64,000 nt of DNA from Cheiracanthium punctorium (Eukaryota > Arthropoda > Arachnida > Araneae > Cheiracanthiidae): contig JAWZYV010001774.1 in the NCBI GenBank assembly GCA_038373885.1, forward strand, positions 372,001 through 436,000, read 5' to 3'. Each line of letters opens with the position of its first letter. The first letter of the stretch is position 1. The position numbers and the translations under genes are program-made. This document shows, in pieces, positions 40,923 through 53,689 of the stretch. The notes under the pieces were generated by a model, which ran no database searches, was not told the DNA's origin, and saw only the letters and a program-made list of their open reading frames with translations.

Positions 40923-43080
40923 TTATCGGGAAAAATTAATTTTTCTGCATTTCATATTTACAAACTTTTCTATAATTTCTTTTGTATCTATCTTTTGACA
41001 GATTTCATTTTCAATAGCAATTAAAGCTAGATTTATAAGAGTCTTTCCTGAGATATACTTGACCGTAAATACGTCTTGATCAATTTTAATTTTAAGAATA
41101 ATCTTTCTCTACCAGCAATACTAACAGGAATGCTGAGTAGTATTCTCAATATGATATTCACGTTCGGGAAGCACAATTTATTTGACACAATTAAGTTCAG
41201 AATATCGAATGGGTCATTCATACCGGCTGTAAAAATGTCTTCGGAAGCTACTATTTCGTCAAAAAGTTCTCCTGCGTTAATATCTTTACTATCACCATAT
41301 TGTAACAATTTTTCTAAATTACTGCATTTTATTTTCAAATCAACATTATCGATTTCCGATAAATTTCACAAGAAACTAAAACTATCGCAGTGATTTTTCA
41401 TTGCGTCAAATCTTTCATTTAATGATGCCCAAGCTGTATCCAAAACTCTAAAAAGACATTTCTCCCAAATTTCTCTTCTGTAGATTGAGGAGATTCGTCA
41501 GCATGTTCGTAATCGAAGTGACATTTCTTTTTCCGTCGTCGGATTTCTTCAACAGTTTTAAAATGGGGCTCGCCATCCGCTTCTTCACTAAGTTCTTTGG
41601 CTTTCTCAAGAATATTTTTGTAATTGAAGTTACTTCTATGTTCTTGAATGAATGATTTTAAGTTACTTATTGCCCGTAAGGCTAGTGTGACATTCAAAAC
41701 CTTTTCTTGCAATTGTTTGCTGACAGGATTAATTCTGTTAAGCAAATCGCGCCAAAGTATCAAGGAACAAATAAATTTATAATCCTTGATTTTGGCGCAC
41801 AGACTTCGTGCTTCGTGGTGCACTTCTTTTGAAAAGCATATACCTTCGGATATTTCAAAACGAACGTCATAGATTTCTCCTAGTTGATATCTTAAAGGTC
41901 GAATGGCTTCAATTTTGCTTTCCCATCGAGTGTTTGAGAGGGGTTTCAATGTTAAACAGGAAATGTTTTTCAAAAAAAACTGCCCATCGTTTAGAAGAAG
42001 ACGCAAATAAATTGTATAATTCTTGAACTGTCGAAAAAAAAAAAAAAAAAAAAAAACGAACAGTATCTGCATTCATCTTTGTTGCATTGTTAATCATTAA
42101 ATTTAAGCTATGAGCGGCACAGGAAACATAAAAAGCTCGAGGATTTAATTTTAGGATATTATTTTGAAGACCATTTTCCTTCCCTTTCATATTTGCCACG
42201 TTATCATATCCCTGGCCTCTCATATCATCTAGAGGAATGTTCCACATTTTCAACATTTCCATTACTGTCTCACATAGGCCGATACCTGTAGAATTATCAA
42301 CTTCAATAAAGCCTAAAAAATGCTCCTTGTTTTCAGCCCCTCCATCACTGCAGACGACAAAACGTATGACGACACTCATCTGTTCAGTTTTGCTAACATC
42401 AGGTGTGCAGTTCAAAATTATAGAATAGTACTTGGCCTTTCGAAGATATAGTAAGATTTTCTTTCTTATACTACTGCCAATAATTTGCAACATTTCATTT
42501 TGACTATCTTTGCTTAGATAATGAACTTTACTGTTGCTACCTTTAGGTCGTAATGCTCTTTCTACGTGAAATTTCATAACTGGGTCGAACTTTGTAAACA
42601 ATTCCACTAACTTTAAGAAGTTTCCGTTGTCTTTTTGGTACAGCCCATCAGATGAGCCTCGAAAGGCTAAATTCAGCCAAGCAATTTTGTGATCTCAATC
42701 AGTCTTCCTAATACATTTGACAAATGCTTTTTTTTCATTTTCATAGATCTCTTGTATTTCGGAATCAATTGTTTTATTTTTCAAATTTTCCTCAAGATCT
42801 TTCCATTTTAAGAAATTTTTCATATGTGCTCTACTAGTCTCATGCCTATGCAAGGTTTTAGATACATTTATCCAATCATAAAGCCTTTTACGAGGCTACT
42901 ACTGTCAACTGATGCAAATATCTTACAACATAGAAGCAAAAAACAGAATTTGTACTCATGGAATATAATAGCCATGTACGGGGAACTAATTCTCCGTTTT
43001 CCATTTTTCTGTTGTAGTATGTATCACTAAATTTACGGCCATTATCACTTTTCGGATATATTAAGCCTTTCTTTTGAATA
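40923..43080 (-). pseudogene. ZMYM1-type hAT transposase, nearly full length
   Basis: Read leftwards: the TTF-type zinc-finger region (YPKSDNGRKFSDTYYNRKME, RTWLLYS, NSVFCFY) near 43070-42940; a frameshift; DWINVSKTLHRHETSRAHMK (42877); NLAFRGSSDGLYQKDNGNF; the core (YYSIILNCTPDVSKTEQMS, EQMSVVIRFV, DDMRGQGYDNVANMKGK, RAFYVSCAAHSLNLMI); the helical region (LNRINPVSKQLQEKV); and the dimerisation region (LLSIPVSIAGRERLFLKLKL), ending FVNMKCRKINFSR at a stop at 40923. Damage: an in-frame TGA near 42700 with a small deletion, an A-tract of about 26 bases in the coding frame (42029-42055), frameshifts near 41950, 41350 and 41040. Element E2 begins 42 bp beyond its N-terminal end. Element termini were not identified. 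Confidence 0.85.
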
Positions 43081-43121
43081 GGCCTTCTTTTGAATATTAT
43101 ATATATATACCCTATATGTAT

Positions 43122-44561
43122 CCCAGACAGCACATAAGCTTAAATCAAGCTTGACATTTCTTTGAATTTGACGCATTAATGCAAGCTTGACAGTTCAACT
43201 CATTCTAAGCTGACACCAAGCTTGCAGGAGTCAAGTTGAATTGTCAAGCTTAAATACAGCTTGATTTAAGCTTGGCAATTGCTACTCGCTTGATTTTTCC
43301 TTTTTAAAGGAGCGTAGATGGCGCCATCTGTGAAAGAGAATGGACATTAATTGTCTAGCGTCCTCAAATTTGCTGAAAGTTCGTAAAAGATGTGTTTATT
43401 TTATTACCAGTGCCATATTACCGGTAAGGCAAACGGGGCAACTGCCCAGGGCCTACAGATTTTAGGGCCCAAAAATCTTACATCTTACACTTTTGTAATT
43501 TAAAAATAAAATTACAAAGGATAAAAAAAAATTCAGAAGTTAAATAATTTTTTTAATTATTAAGTATGAACAATGAAAATAATTCAAATTTACATTGTAT
43601 AAATTAATTTAAACTTATTTTTAATTCTTCGAAATGCTCTATATCGATATAGCATACCAATATGTAGGAAAATAAGTAACCACATTTGTAAAGAGAATTT
43701 TTAGCGTTAAAAAATAGCAAAATTTTTCAATTATTTGTTATTATAAGAAATATTTACAAAAATGATTAAAGTGTTTGTATTCCATACATGTTATGTTAGC
43801 AATTGTGATATAGCATTTCGAAGTAACGTTTAACTATCTGTTTCTTTGATTTCAGATTACTTAACACAAAATTTGTGTTAAGTAAGTAAACCCATTCTAT
43901 ATTTCCAAATATGGAAATTCTTCAAAATAAAAAACAATTATACTACGAAATTGATTTCAAAATCAGTGGTTTGTCTCGATTTCGGCCAGCGGCAGTATTG
44001 CTCATGAGTGTTGCGAAAGTTTTAAAACATGTGTTGCTCTTAAGTTTATATTATGTTTATTTCCTTATTAGTAGAGTTTCTAAATCACACATAAAATTAT
44101 TTATTTTGATGCATCGCATGGAAAAATAAAAAAAAAACAAATAACATATCGCCCACTTATCAATCTGGCCAGAAAATCGCTTAATAATTCACTTCAAACT
44201 TTAGTCACAGCTGCACAAGGCTCCGGCGGCTGAATGGATAACGCGCTCGGCTACGAACCGAAAGGTCCCGGGTTCTATTCTAGCCACGGACACTCGATGG
44301 AAACAGATTAAAATAACTTAAAATTACAGCATAGAGGGGGAAAATGCGCAGAAAAATAAAGTATGTGGGGCGCGTTCGCCAGCGGGCGCCCTGTGTATTT
44401 AGAAAAAAATTTTAAGCTTGAAATTAAGCTTAAAATGTCAAGCTTAATGCAAGCTGGGCAAGTGTAAACTAGAACGCTTGCATCAAGCTTACACGCCTGG
44501 AATTTTCAAGCTTATTGACTTGATAAATCAAGCTTGATGCAAGTTTGCTGTGCTGTCTGGG
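43122..44561 (+). mobile_element. Family E element E2 (complete)
   Basis: CCCAGACAGCACA to TGTGCTGTCTGGG, 1440 bp, with a 2-bp AT duplication. Same internal order as E1: ATGGCGCCATC, the hAT-end fragment at 43411-43460, the 25-bp palindrome near 43857-43881, an open frame 43911-44129, a tRNA-like segment at 44219-44291 and AAGCTTGA-rich ends. The long 35-nt hairpin of E1 is missing from its shorter right end. Confidence 0.85.
44219..44291 (+). ncRNA. tRNA-Arg-like sequence inside E2
   Basis: GGCTGAATGGATAACGCG, loop CTACGAA (ACG) with stem CTCGG/CCGAA, B box GGGTTCTATTC. Very close to the E1 copy. Non-functional by poor acceptor pairing. Confidence 0.5.
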
Positions 44562-44569
44562 ATGTGTGT

Positions 44570-44925
44570 GTGGGAGAGAGAGAGTATTTATACATAAGAT
44601 GATGATATTATATTCAATCAAACAGACCTCCCCACTCTCCTAAAAAATGTCAGACCCCCTTCCAAAATTATTTTCTGGGTACGGCCCTGGTAATATATGC
44701 TCCTGACCCCCCCCCTCACCCCCTCTTTAGCCTTGCAACACATTTTATCAGACAAATAAACAAATTATATATACACTGCAATCACTATTAATACAAAACA
44801 TATCTTCCTAAAATCTGTCCATTAAAAAAATTTTTTTTGCTTTGGGGATAATTTGGCGCCCCCCTGTGTTTGGAGCCCGCCTGCTAAGAAGGCCTTGCAG
44901 GCCCGCTTCCGTGGGCCCTGATTAT
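44570..44925. repeat. Two GC-rich transposon end fragments
   Basis: On the minus strand CAGGGCCGTACCCAG begins at 44689 and CAGGGCCCACGGAAGCGGG at 44920; both look like hAT-type starts. Their partners were not found. Confidence 0.4.
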
Positions 44926-45710
44926 TATCACATTTTCCAATTTTTGCATATTCCTGAATTAATAAATAAATTTCCGACATCAATTATACGAAGAATTGAT
45001 ACTGTTTTCTCTATGTATAAAATTAAAAATTTATGCATGTGTAACTATCTATCATTCAAACATCTTGCAGAAATAAAATTCATTATTCGAACAGGGAGGC
45101 AGGGAAATTAAATAACACCCATGAATTTTTTCGACCACGTTTAGATCTTAGTGTCTTATATGTAAGGCACTGGGTGGAAATGCGTTAACTAAGTGCTAAG
45201 CGGTAGTGCTAGTGCAAGCACAAATAAAATCGTGTTGGAAATTCTTTCATAGTGGATGATTTGAGGATGACACATCTTTCTTTCCTTCGTCTTCTTTTTT
45301 TTTTTTCCTACAAGGTTGGCATAAAAATGTTGAATAACTCATTCAATAAAAACAATTTTAAGAGCATTTTTAAAGTACGTATAACAGGTAATAAATTTGT
45401 ACGCAAACTCCCCCCTTTAATTTGCATTAAATAGAAAGAAAACTACTCTCACATTGTTTACTGATCTACCCTTTTTGAATACAAACACCTTCATATGTAG
45501 ATGGTACTTATTATGTGACTCGTTAAATTACAAATATTAAATAATTGGATTAACTTAAAACCGAAAACGTGCTTATTACCATTATTTCAAAATCGCCCGC
45601 TCTAAGCTGAAAACATTATTGTGAACTCGTAGATATTGCCTTAATTCTTCGATGGCGTGCATATTATTGTCGCACCGTGATGTTATATAGCTTATAGCCC
45701 TTCTCATTAA
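44926..45710. other. AT-rich non-coding DNA
   Basis: Nothing recognised. Confidence 0.45.
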
Positions 45711-46134
45711 CCCTTTAACGTGCAGTGTTTCCGCTCTGGGAACACCAAAGTCTGACGTTTTGACTGTTGCCAGTCACGAAGAATAGATTTGATAGCTATA
45801 AAAATGTTGCGGGTGACATAGCTATACGAGAATCCTTCACTTTTTAGAACGTCATTTACCGTCAAAAAATTGTCACAATTATTTTTAACAGCACTGACAT
45901 CTGCTGAAAAATGGAAGATCGCGAGAACAGCCGGATAGAGTGCCCAATGCTGAAAAAAGGGCAGCCGTTGCCATCGCTGTGCGCGGGCACCACCAGCTGT
46001 CGTCAAAAACGGGTCTCTAGATCTGTGGCACGCTATGAACGTTTCGTTCGTCCGCCATCTTGCTGGTAGTTAAGTTGAGCGATGGCAACGGCTGCCCTTT
46101 TTTCAGCATTGGGAAAGGGTTGCGCCTCAAAGGG
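45711..46134 (-). mobile_element. piggyBac-type MITE (424 bp)
   Basis: Flanked by TTAA on both sides (45707-45710 and 46135-46138). The ends are CCCTTTAACGTGCAGTG and, on the opposite strand, CCCTTTGAGGCGCAACC. TTAA targets and CCC starts are typical of piggyBac-type elements. A second, longer copy in opposite orientation is at 62739-63205. The inner hairpin arm on the left is largely deleted compared with that copy. Confidence 0.8.
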
Positions 46135-46713
46135 TTAAACGGGCTGTCTTATGCAAAAAGAATTTTTGAAGTCGAACTGGTAGTTCCTGAGATTAACCGA
46201 ATTCGAACAAACACTGTGTCTTAATAAATATTACATTAATCACATTAATACTGATATAGACATAGGTTTGTTTATCAATCGTGAGTATGTATTATACACC
46301 ATATCTTATTATTATTTTAAAATCTGTTCAAGATTCGCGTGATGTGTTGCTTGAAAGAAGAAAGAAAAGAAAAAGGGGGGGGGGGAGAACCAGCCATGTC
46401 TATCACACAGGAAATGATCATTTAAATACTCCGAAGGAGTCGCATGAATGCATTAAGTTTGTAAACAAAAAGTTAATTCGTAGTAACGAGAACATTCAAA
46501 TAAAAATATTATTTTAAAAGCTAAAATTAATTCAAAACTTTGTAAAATAATGCACACAAAAAGATACTTAGCAAAACAATTGTTTCTAATGATACAAAAG
46601 GTCCAACCATCATCCATATGAAAAAAAAAAAAAAAAAAAAAAAAAATCCAGCATCCAGACAGGCAGAAATTACATTCTTTGAATTTTGTAGAAACTGGAT
46701 GTATTCCATTATA
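46135..46713. other. Non-coding spacer with homopolymers
   Basis: G-run at 46374-46385 and an A-tract of 26 bases at 46621-46646. No gene. Confidence 0.5.
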
Positions 46714-46883
46714 CAGGGTGTCCAATGGCTATATATGGCTATATAATAAAAGACCGTATAAAAATTTAAATTTCGTAATTTTTATAGGAATTGATTTATT
46801 GTTTTGATTGTTTCTGGTATAATAGATTATATAATTTATACAATTCAAAGCACTTTTGCAATTGGAACTGTGTGGACACCCTG
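46714..46883. mobile_element. 170-bp mariner-type MITE
   Basis: The ends CAGGGTGTCCA and TGGACACCCTG are flanked by TA on each side. The start CAGGGTGTCC is shared with the larger element at 51441. Confidence 0.8.
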
Positions 46884-48678
46884 TATTGTAAATAAACCGC
46901 ATTATTGTGATCAATGAGATTATTAAGTTTGGACATAATTATTAAAAATTATGTCCCAAAAAGCTGGTAAGATGCCTTGAATCAGGGGTGACCAAAGCGT
47001 ACCGCATGCGTCAAACTTGGTGCATTCATGTTTTGCGCAAAATTGACATGAGGCATAACTTCGTTCACGGAAATATTGTTATTTCTTACTAACTGCGTGC
47101 CCGTTCTTCGCACGGTAGGAAAGGAATACTTTCCTAAAATATTAAAAAAATAAAAATTAAAAAATCTAAAAATAAATAAATAAAGTTCAGGTAGTACTTT
47201 CTGTTGAAACTATCGCGAGACATATTAACCCAACGTAGGATTATAATTTAGTTAGTTGTAACACGACCGTTGAAAACTGATGAATAGAACACTTTCACTA
47301 AATATTTATTAACGTGGTATACTGTGCTTTAATCCATATTAACCTTACAAATATACTAAAACTACCTATTACTTATATTAATATTATCTATCTTCGTTTC
47401 TCTCTCTTTAATGCTCAATTTAAAGAAACAGCTTAGATATTTGAAACCAATGGTTGCTTTTGTACACTTTGGTGATTCTTTGCAATTTATGCATTAGCGT
47501 AAACGATAAACGTTTTTTATAATGGTTGCTATTAAAACATCTCTCCATATATTTTTAAGCACAGTCACATTTGCGTAGATGAAATATTTTGCTTATCCCT
47601 GCAAAATATTTCATCTCGCCGTGGTGGAAAATATCCAAGCTGTTTCCAATCTAAATATTTAAATCCTCCATGGTTCAGTCTCGTGAAAAAAAATGAAACT
47701 GTGTTATCTCGAGGAGCTACTTAGAATCGCTCAAATTGAGAATAGGATGGATTAAACTGTGTTGCTGAGTTTAATAATTTCGCGCAATTTTTAGTTGAGT
47801 CTGGTTATTCCTTCACCACCCCTTCTAACCGACCCACAACTCGCCAAGCTTCTGATTCAGTTAAAATCCTTCGTTAAGACATTACGCTCATTAAAACACA
47901 GCAATAGGCATTTTCATAAATTTCTACGGAGCTATCTTGGCACCCCCCCAGCTTTGCTTATATCTTTACTTAAATTAAAAAATAAATATTTCATTAATTC
48001 TTAATATTTCACTTATTATTTAAACCACCCATCAGTATATTTAGTTTTTGATACCAATGTAAATTATAGTCAGAATTGAATCAATGCTCCCAATTTGAAA
48101 CACAGTGAAAATTGTTTAAATTTTTCCCCTTTTAAATGAGAAGACAAAATATGAAAAAAAAAACGAATTTAAAATATGGCTGGATCTCAATGCGGTTTGT
48201 AAAAGGTTAATACTGAAAATAAATAAGTAAATTGAAACAGAAACCGTCTGCATTTCACTATACAGTTCTGTTAAAAATCTTTTTTAGCATAGATATTTGA
48301 AACCGGTAAATTACACTTACACTAAAAACAACCCGCGAGTTCATTTGTTAGAACATCGTTTTGTAAACCTATGATAATTTTTAAATAAAATATTTAACAG
48401 ATAAATTTATTTTTTAGCTCAAAGAAAAAAAATAACAGATTTTTAAAAAATAATAAACTCTGATGAATACGTGACTGGATCATGCATCTAACCTATAGAC
48501 CAAAAAATGGCCATAATGTAAGTATTTTCTTATATCTTATCTTGTCAGAAATTTACATTTCTAATTTGGCATATCGTGGTTGTCAAACCAATATCTGCTA
48601 TGCGCAAAAAATTTATTTATTATTAGCAGTTATTATTTGACAATATTCTGACTGATTCCCATGGCATATTTTTAAGCG
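46884..48678. other. AT-rich non-coding DNA
   Basis: At 47091-47125 the text GCGTGCCCGTTCTTCGCACGG plus GGAAAGG recurs inverted at 60895-60925 (CCTACCCTGCGAAGAACGGG), marking an end shared by a dispersed repeat. Otherwise nothing recognised. Confidence 0.45.
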
Positions 48679-48686
48679 ATCACAGT

Positions 48687-49366
48687 TAGGGACCGATTTG
48701 CAGAGATAGAGGACCAGGGCAAAACCTTCACTGGGCCCCCCCCCGCCGCCTCTTACGAAAACTTTCTTATACAATACAAAGTAACTTTCATATCGCACTA
48801 TACAAAGAATTATGTTATAACACCATAAAAATGATTATTTAATCAAGATGCAAAAAGAAATGCCATAGTTCGATAATAATATTATGTAGGATAATAATAT
48901 TACAGTTCTTTTATTTAATTTTCAATCATTACTTTCATTCCATACTTTTTTCAAGTAACATGCTTCACGATATTGTTGTATTTATTTCCCCATATCAGAG
49001 GATTTATTTACACTGGGGTAGATCTTTACTTTACTCCGCTAAAGAAACTATTCCTTTTTATCCCTTTCGATTGAAATTAAACTCTTATGGTATCAGCATA
49101 CAACACTACCTAGGCCATAAATAAGTTTGCGCTGAATAACTGCATGTCTCCGTTTAACTAAAAGGGCATGGATATAATGCCAGAGCTATGGAATAGTAAA
49201 CGAAATTATTATTACTATTATTGTTCATAAAATTAGTTTTTCTGTCTCTTGTTTTAAATTAAAATCAAAATTTGCAACTTCTCAAATTTAAAGGATAATT
49301 TGGGGTCCCCTTATTGTTGGGGGCCCGGGCACTTACCCCGAAAGTCCTACCGGAAATCAGTCCCTG
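48687..49366. mobile_element. hAT-D, 680-bp non-autonomous element
   Basis: The ends TAGGGACCGATTTGCAG and, on the opposite strand, CAGGGACTGATTTCCGG match at most positions. The 8-bp duplication ATCACAGT is exact (48679-48686 and 49367-49374). GC-rich ends and an AT-rich interior without a transposase. Confidence 0.85.
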
Positions 49367-49639
49367 ATCACAGTTCACCGTTTAATGCTTAGACAATCAT
49401 AGAAGTCTTTTCATGAGCATATTTAGTTGATAAACTAGTCATAATAGTTAAAATGTCGAAATCTCCAGAAAGTACAAATAGCAGATATTCATTTGATAAC
49501 GATGATATGGTCCCTATGCACAGTATTCAATTTTCAACTAATTTATTCAATTTTAAAAATACCGTTGTGTGGTTTTTTCCTTAGGATCTTCTTGGAATGA
49601 AAATAAAAACTTTTTAATTGAGGAAATTAATAAATGGGA

Positions 49640-49800
49640 TGGGGAGGGAGTCGTATACAAATTTAAAAAGTGTAACTTTTTAAAAATTAGCGAGAGGCTT
49701 TTTTTGTAACATAGTCTTTTTGCCTACCTTATTTTGAGCACTTTTTAATTTATATTTCCGATTTATTTTAAATAGACGGAAAATTAAAGAATGTTACTTT
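49640..49800. repeat. Fragment of the 51441-type element
   Basis: GGGAGTCGTATACAAATTTA followed by AAAGTGTAACTTTT and TTAGCGAGAGG matches one arm of the mariner-type element at 51441-52255. Ends lost. Confidence 0.5.
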
Positions 49801-49910
49801 ATTTCTTTGACACGATTGTACAGCGGTGGGATAAGGCCTAAATTAGAAGTGGGCAAGGTGAATTTTGCTCCTCAACGTCTTTTATTTGTGAGTAACATTT
49901 TTTAAATAAA

Positions 49911-51233
49911 CTAGGGGCCAAGGCCCACAGACTCGCTAAGCTCGCTTTTCGTATGAGGCATTCGGCCCCTAATCAGGCTTATTCGTAAAAAAGACATAAT
50001 TTCAACAGACAAAACCCGAAGATTGGATACGATAGAATGTTACTGAGCTACGCATTGCTTGGTTCTTGCATGTTCATTGGTACATAAAAATTTAAACTTC
50101 ACACTACAGTAGACCCCCTCCCCCTCATAACACGGAAGATATTTTTTGTTATGGGAATCCGTGTTGTACGGGTCCTGAGCTATACTACACCTGGAGTGCG
50201 GACTCTTATGACACCTGGAGTGCGGCTTATACTCGCTGGAAAAATTATTTGCATTCTTCAGAAACACAATGATTTTCAATGTTGCCATTCAAAAGTTATA
50301 TTAATTAGGAGCTAAAGCATAATAAAATCAGAACATCTGTTTCAGCTGTATTTTTAATAATGTAAAACCTATTGGACACCCTTCGAATTTGCCACCCATT
50401 GCGATTTTTCATTATTTGGCGACTTGCGTACATGTAAAGTTAATAAAAGCTACGGAACAGATAGGATAGCTTGCCACCAATGGCAACTTTTCATTATTTG
50501 GCGATTTACACATGCTCACAACCTATAATTACTGTTCATGTAAGGTTACCGGAAAACCGTTATCCATATTTTCATTTACATAATCGTTTGCAGATTGGCG
50601 TACTTAGCACCACGAATTATACCATCTTGTCGCGCTAGCAAATATCCAAAGTGTACTGTAACTGCTATAATGGCATAGTTAACGCCGCCAAATATTTCTA
50701 CTGGTAGCAAATAATCCAGCTGGACGAGAACCGGCTTTAAAATAATCTGCATTTTAATTATTTTTCATTTTCAACATATTAGTTATTCTGTTTTGGAAAA
50801 ACAAATAATCGCTAATTCTAAACTCCTGTTGTCTAAGCGAACTTACTATTTGAAAATTGTCAACTTTGTGTAACACATTTTGAGTTACTTATTTCATATA
50901 GTTTTTATTTTGGCGTAAAATGGGCGTAATTCTAACTCATGTTTGTAAATTTCACGCGATTGTATATACTTGGAAACGCTTTGTTGCAAAGGAATGAATG
51001 ATTTTATGCCAAATCTGGCAACCATTCGGTTTATTTTTTCAGTTCTTTATTAATATCTTCTAAAATAGTTCGATTTTCGAAATGTAAATCAGCTTAGCAG
51101 GTTCCTCGGAATTTTTCGAATCTGTGGGCACTTTAGTCGAAACTCAAATCCCCACGGTTTAGGAGGATATACGCTGACAAGCCTTTGACAGCGGCGGCGA
51201 CAGCAGCCTTTACTTTTTTTAGGAATAGAGAGA
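49911..51233 (-). mobile_element. Non-autonomous Helitron H2 (complete, inverted)
   Basis: Minus-strand relative of H1: starts TCTCTCTATTCCTAAAAAAA at 51233 and ends GGCCCCTAG at 49911 before T. The 3' GGGGCC/GGCCCC hairpin with the CGAAAAGCGAGC core is conserved. Differences from H1 include a short ACACCTGGAGTGCGG duplication near 50185-50225. It has no coding frame. Confidence 0.8.
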
Positions 51234-51440
51234 AAAAAAAAACTGTTTTTGTTTGGTAGGCTGTTTTGCCCTTTCTTATCATATACCAACGTGTGTTGTG
51301 TCGATAATTTATTTTGTGTTCGGATTATATGCACTTAAAAATAACAAAATATTTTTCAGGAGCTATTTATCACCATTAAAATACACAGTGCGTTCCATAA
51401 ACAGTTCAAAGTGTGTTGCTTATGAATGAGAGTAAATATA

Positions 51441-52255
51441 CAGGGTGTCCCAGAAAGGTGGTAACTGGCTTTAATTCTTTATCTATTAAAGAGAAGTGGA
51501 CAGTGTAAATTGAAAAAAAAAAAATGTTCAAAATAAGGTCGGAAATGAATAACGGAATACTCCGTTTACTAACGAAAGGCTCCGCTATTAAACGGAGGAA
51601 ACGAGAGAAAAAAAATTCTCTCGTTAATTTTTTTAAAATGTTACACTTTTTAAATTTTTGTACGACTCCCGTGAGAAACAATTCGCAATTAGTAAAATGT
51701 CCCCCCCATACTCTAAAGAGGACACATAAAATTTGAGAACTATACCTCAAAAAGTGTCAGAGATATGACGATAAAAGTAACGGTGACTTAAACCACTTTC
51801 CAATGGCTCTCGAAGGGAAAAAAAATCACGTCGAATGATCGTATTTCAGGGGTCGTAAATTACGAAAGAAAATCTTTTTTTCCACTCTAGGAATAAACGT
51901 TTCCATACAAAATCATGTATAGTCCCCGATTATCTTCCGTTAAAGATATCGGCTGCGATTTCGTACGATAAAAGGCTCAAATTTATCGCTTCTTTAGTGT
52001 ATGGGGTGCATTTTACTAAATGGGAATGTTTTTCAGATAGTATTAAAATTCGTATTATTAAAGAAAGTGGTCAAGTGGGCAAGTGGTCGTATAAAAATTT
52101 TAAAAATGTAACTTTTTGAAAATTAACGAGAGAATTTTTTTCTTAACGGAGTATTGTTTCCGGCCTTATTTTGAACATTTTTTCAATTGATACTGCCCAC
52201 TTATCTTTAATAGATAAAGAATTAAAGCCCGTTACCACCTTTTTGGGACACCCTG
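51441..52255. mobile_element. 815-bp mariner-type fold-back element
   Basis: CAGGGTGTCCCAGAAAGGTG and, on the opposite strand, CAGGGTGTCCCAAAAAGGTG, flanked by TA. The two arms are complementary over roughly 200 bp (TTTAATTCTTTATCTATTAA, ATGTTCAAAATAAGG, ATACTCCGTT, TTCTCTCGTTAATTTT), leaving a unique middle of about 400 bp. No transposase. Relatives: 7430-7925, 49640-49800, 61250-61799. Confidence 0.8.
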
Positions 52256-53540
52256 TACATAAATACATATATTACAGAGACAATTATTCAGTGATCCTTC
52301 CGAACAATTCAATTTTTAAAAATTGAAATCAAAGTTGAACCTGAAGCTATTTAATATATAAATTTGATTGTAAGTTGCCATGAACATGAAGAAAAGCAAC
52401 TCTTGTTGATAAGCTGCAGCAGGACTTTACAGAGCAATGCCGTAGGCCTTCCCGCCTGGCTGTATAGTAGCACACTGTACAATACCACATGGAAGTATCA
52501 TAATGAAATGCAAATTTTACATAAACAGTTGATGTATTTAAAAATCGCGAGTAGGATTATTATTGGAAAAGGCTTTTAAAATCACGAGAACTATAACCGT
52601 GACTGGCACGTAGCTCATCATCACTGTCACGGAACTGAGCCAAGATACGGGGGAGGGCGGAGGGCGGAGGGGGGGGCTTAAGATAAGATGATCTCAAAAA
52701 GATTTCAGCTCTCTATTACAAAAATAAGAGATGGAGCTGAGACGAAAAATAGGTATCCCTCATCTAGCAAAACAACGGCAAAGCTTTGTCTCGTCTTGCA
52801 AAATCCCAACTCAGTGATGATAAAAATGTCTCTCTCGTTTCGTATAATACCTGTAAACCACTGTCTCGTCATTCCTGGCATCTATCCTAGAACTTTCTAG
52901 AGGGACGGGGAGAAGGTTCTAACCCCTCCTTTAACTATCCAGAAAGTCTTCTCAGTTATACCAATGAGTTCACAGCTATCACCTGTGTGCAAACAAGTAA
53001 TTAAAAAAAATAAAATAAGTAGTCAATTTCTACTTAGGTCAACAAAGAAAATTTTTATTTTAGTTACTTTTTCTTAAATTAAATTAAATTAAATTAAAGA
53101 ATTAATATTTGAAAAAAAAAAACGTATTAACATCAAGTGTCATCACTTGAGTGGATGAATAAAAAGTATTTTATTAACGATTGAAAGTTTGGAACAAGAT
53201 ATTTAAATATATATAGGGCTAGTGTGAACTAAGAGTAGGAATTGGAATAGAAGTGTGATTTCAATTAAGGCTGGGACTAGCATCTCAAGGATGCGATTAC
53301 TTAGCCGCAGAATATTGTGCCATTTATTTTAATTCGGGACAAAATAACTTTTATGGTGAATGAATAACCAATTGTAACATATACATATTGCATGAATCTA
53401 GATAAGTAACTGGTAGGAGACTACACGTGAGATCATGAATATTGCATCCACTTTCGCTTGTTCGAAAAAAAAAAAAAATGTTCATCGCTTGTTCACTGAT
53501 ATTTTAATAGAGAATCAACCATCTGTGCAATAATGAGCGA
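52256..53540. other. Non-coding DNA with short simple repeats
   Basis: Contains AAATT units at 53073-53098 and the G-rich tract listed separately. No gene recognised. Confidence 0.45.
52648..52676 (+). other. G-quadruplex-forming tract
   Basis: GGGGGAGGGCGGAGGGCGG continues into AGGGGGGGG: at least four runs of three or more G separated by 1-4 nt. It lies about 1.35 kb upstream of the exon at 54005 on the coding strand. Confidence 0.7.
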
Positions 53541-53689
53541 TTAACAGTTAAATTTAAAATATGGCGGGGGGGGGTCTCAAATCCCCCCCTCCCCATCCAC
53601 GGTCTTCTTTCCCATGATTGCAGTTTAACTTCCCCTTCCTCTTTTTCATCATTTTCTCATAGTGCCTGTTCCCCCCCCCCCCCCCCCCC

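Noticed and set aside
40409..40939. A 176-codon plus-strand open frame
   Set aside because: It runs through an AAT microsatellite and a C/T homopolymer, has no domain, and overlaps the end of a well-supported minus-strand transposase relic.
37546..44291. Functional tRNA-Arg genes
   Set aside because: The D-arm, loop and B box look right, but the acceptor stems do not pair, no oligo-T terminator follows, and all copies are embedded at the same place in a transposable element.
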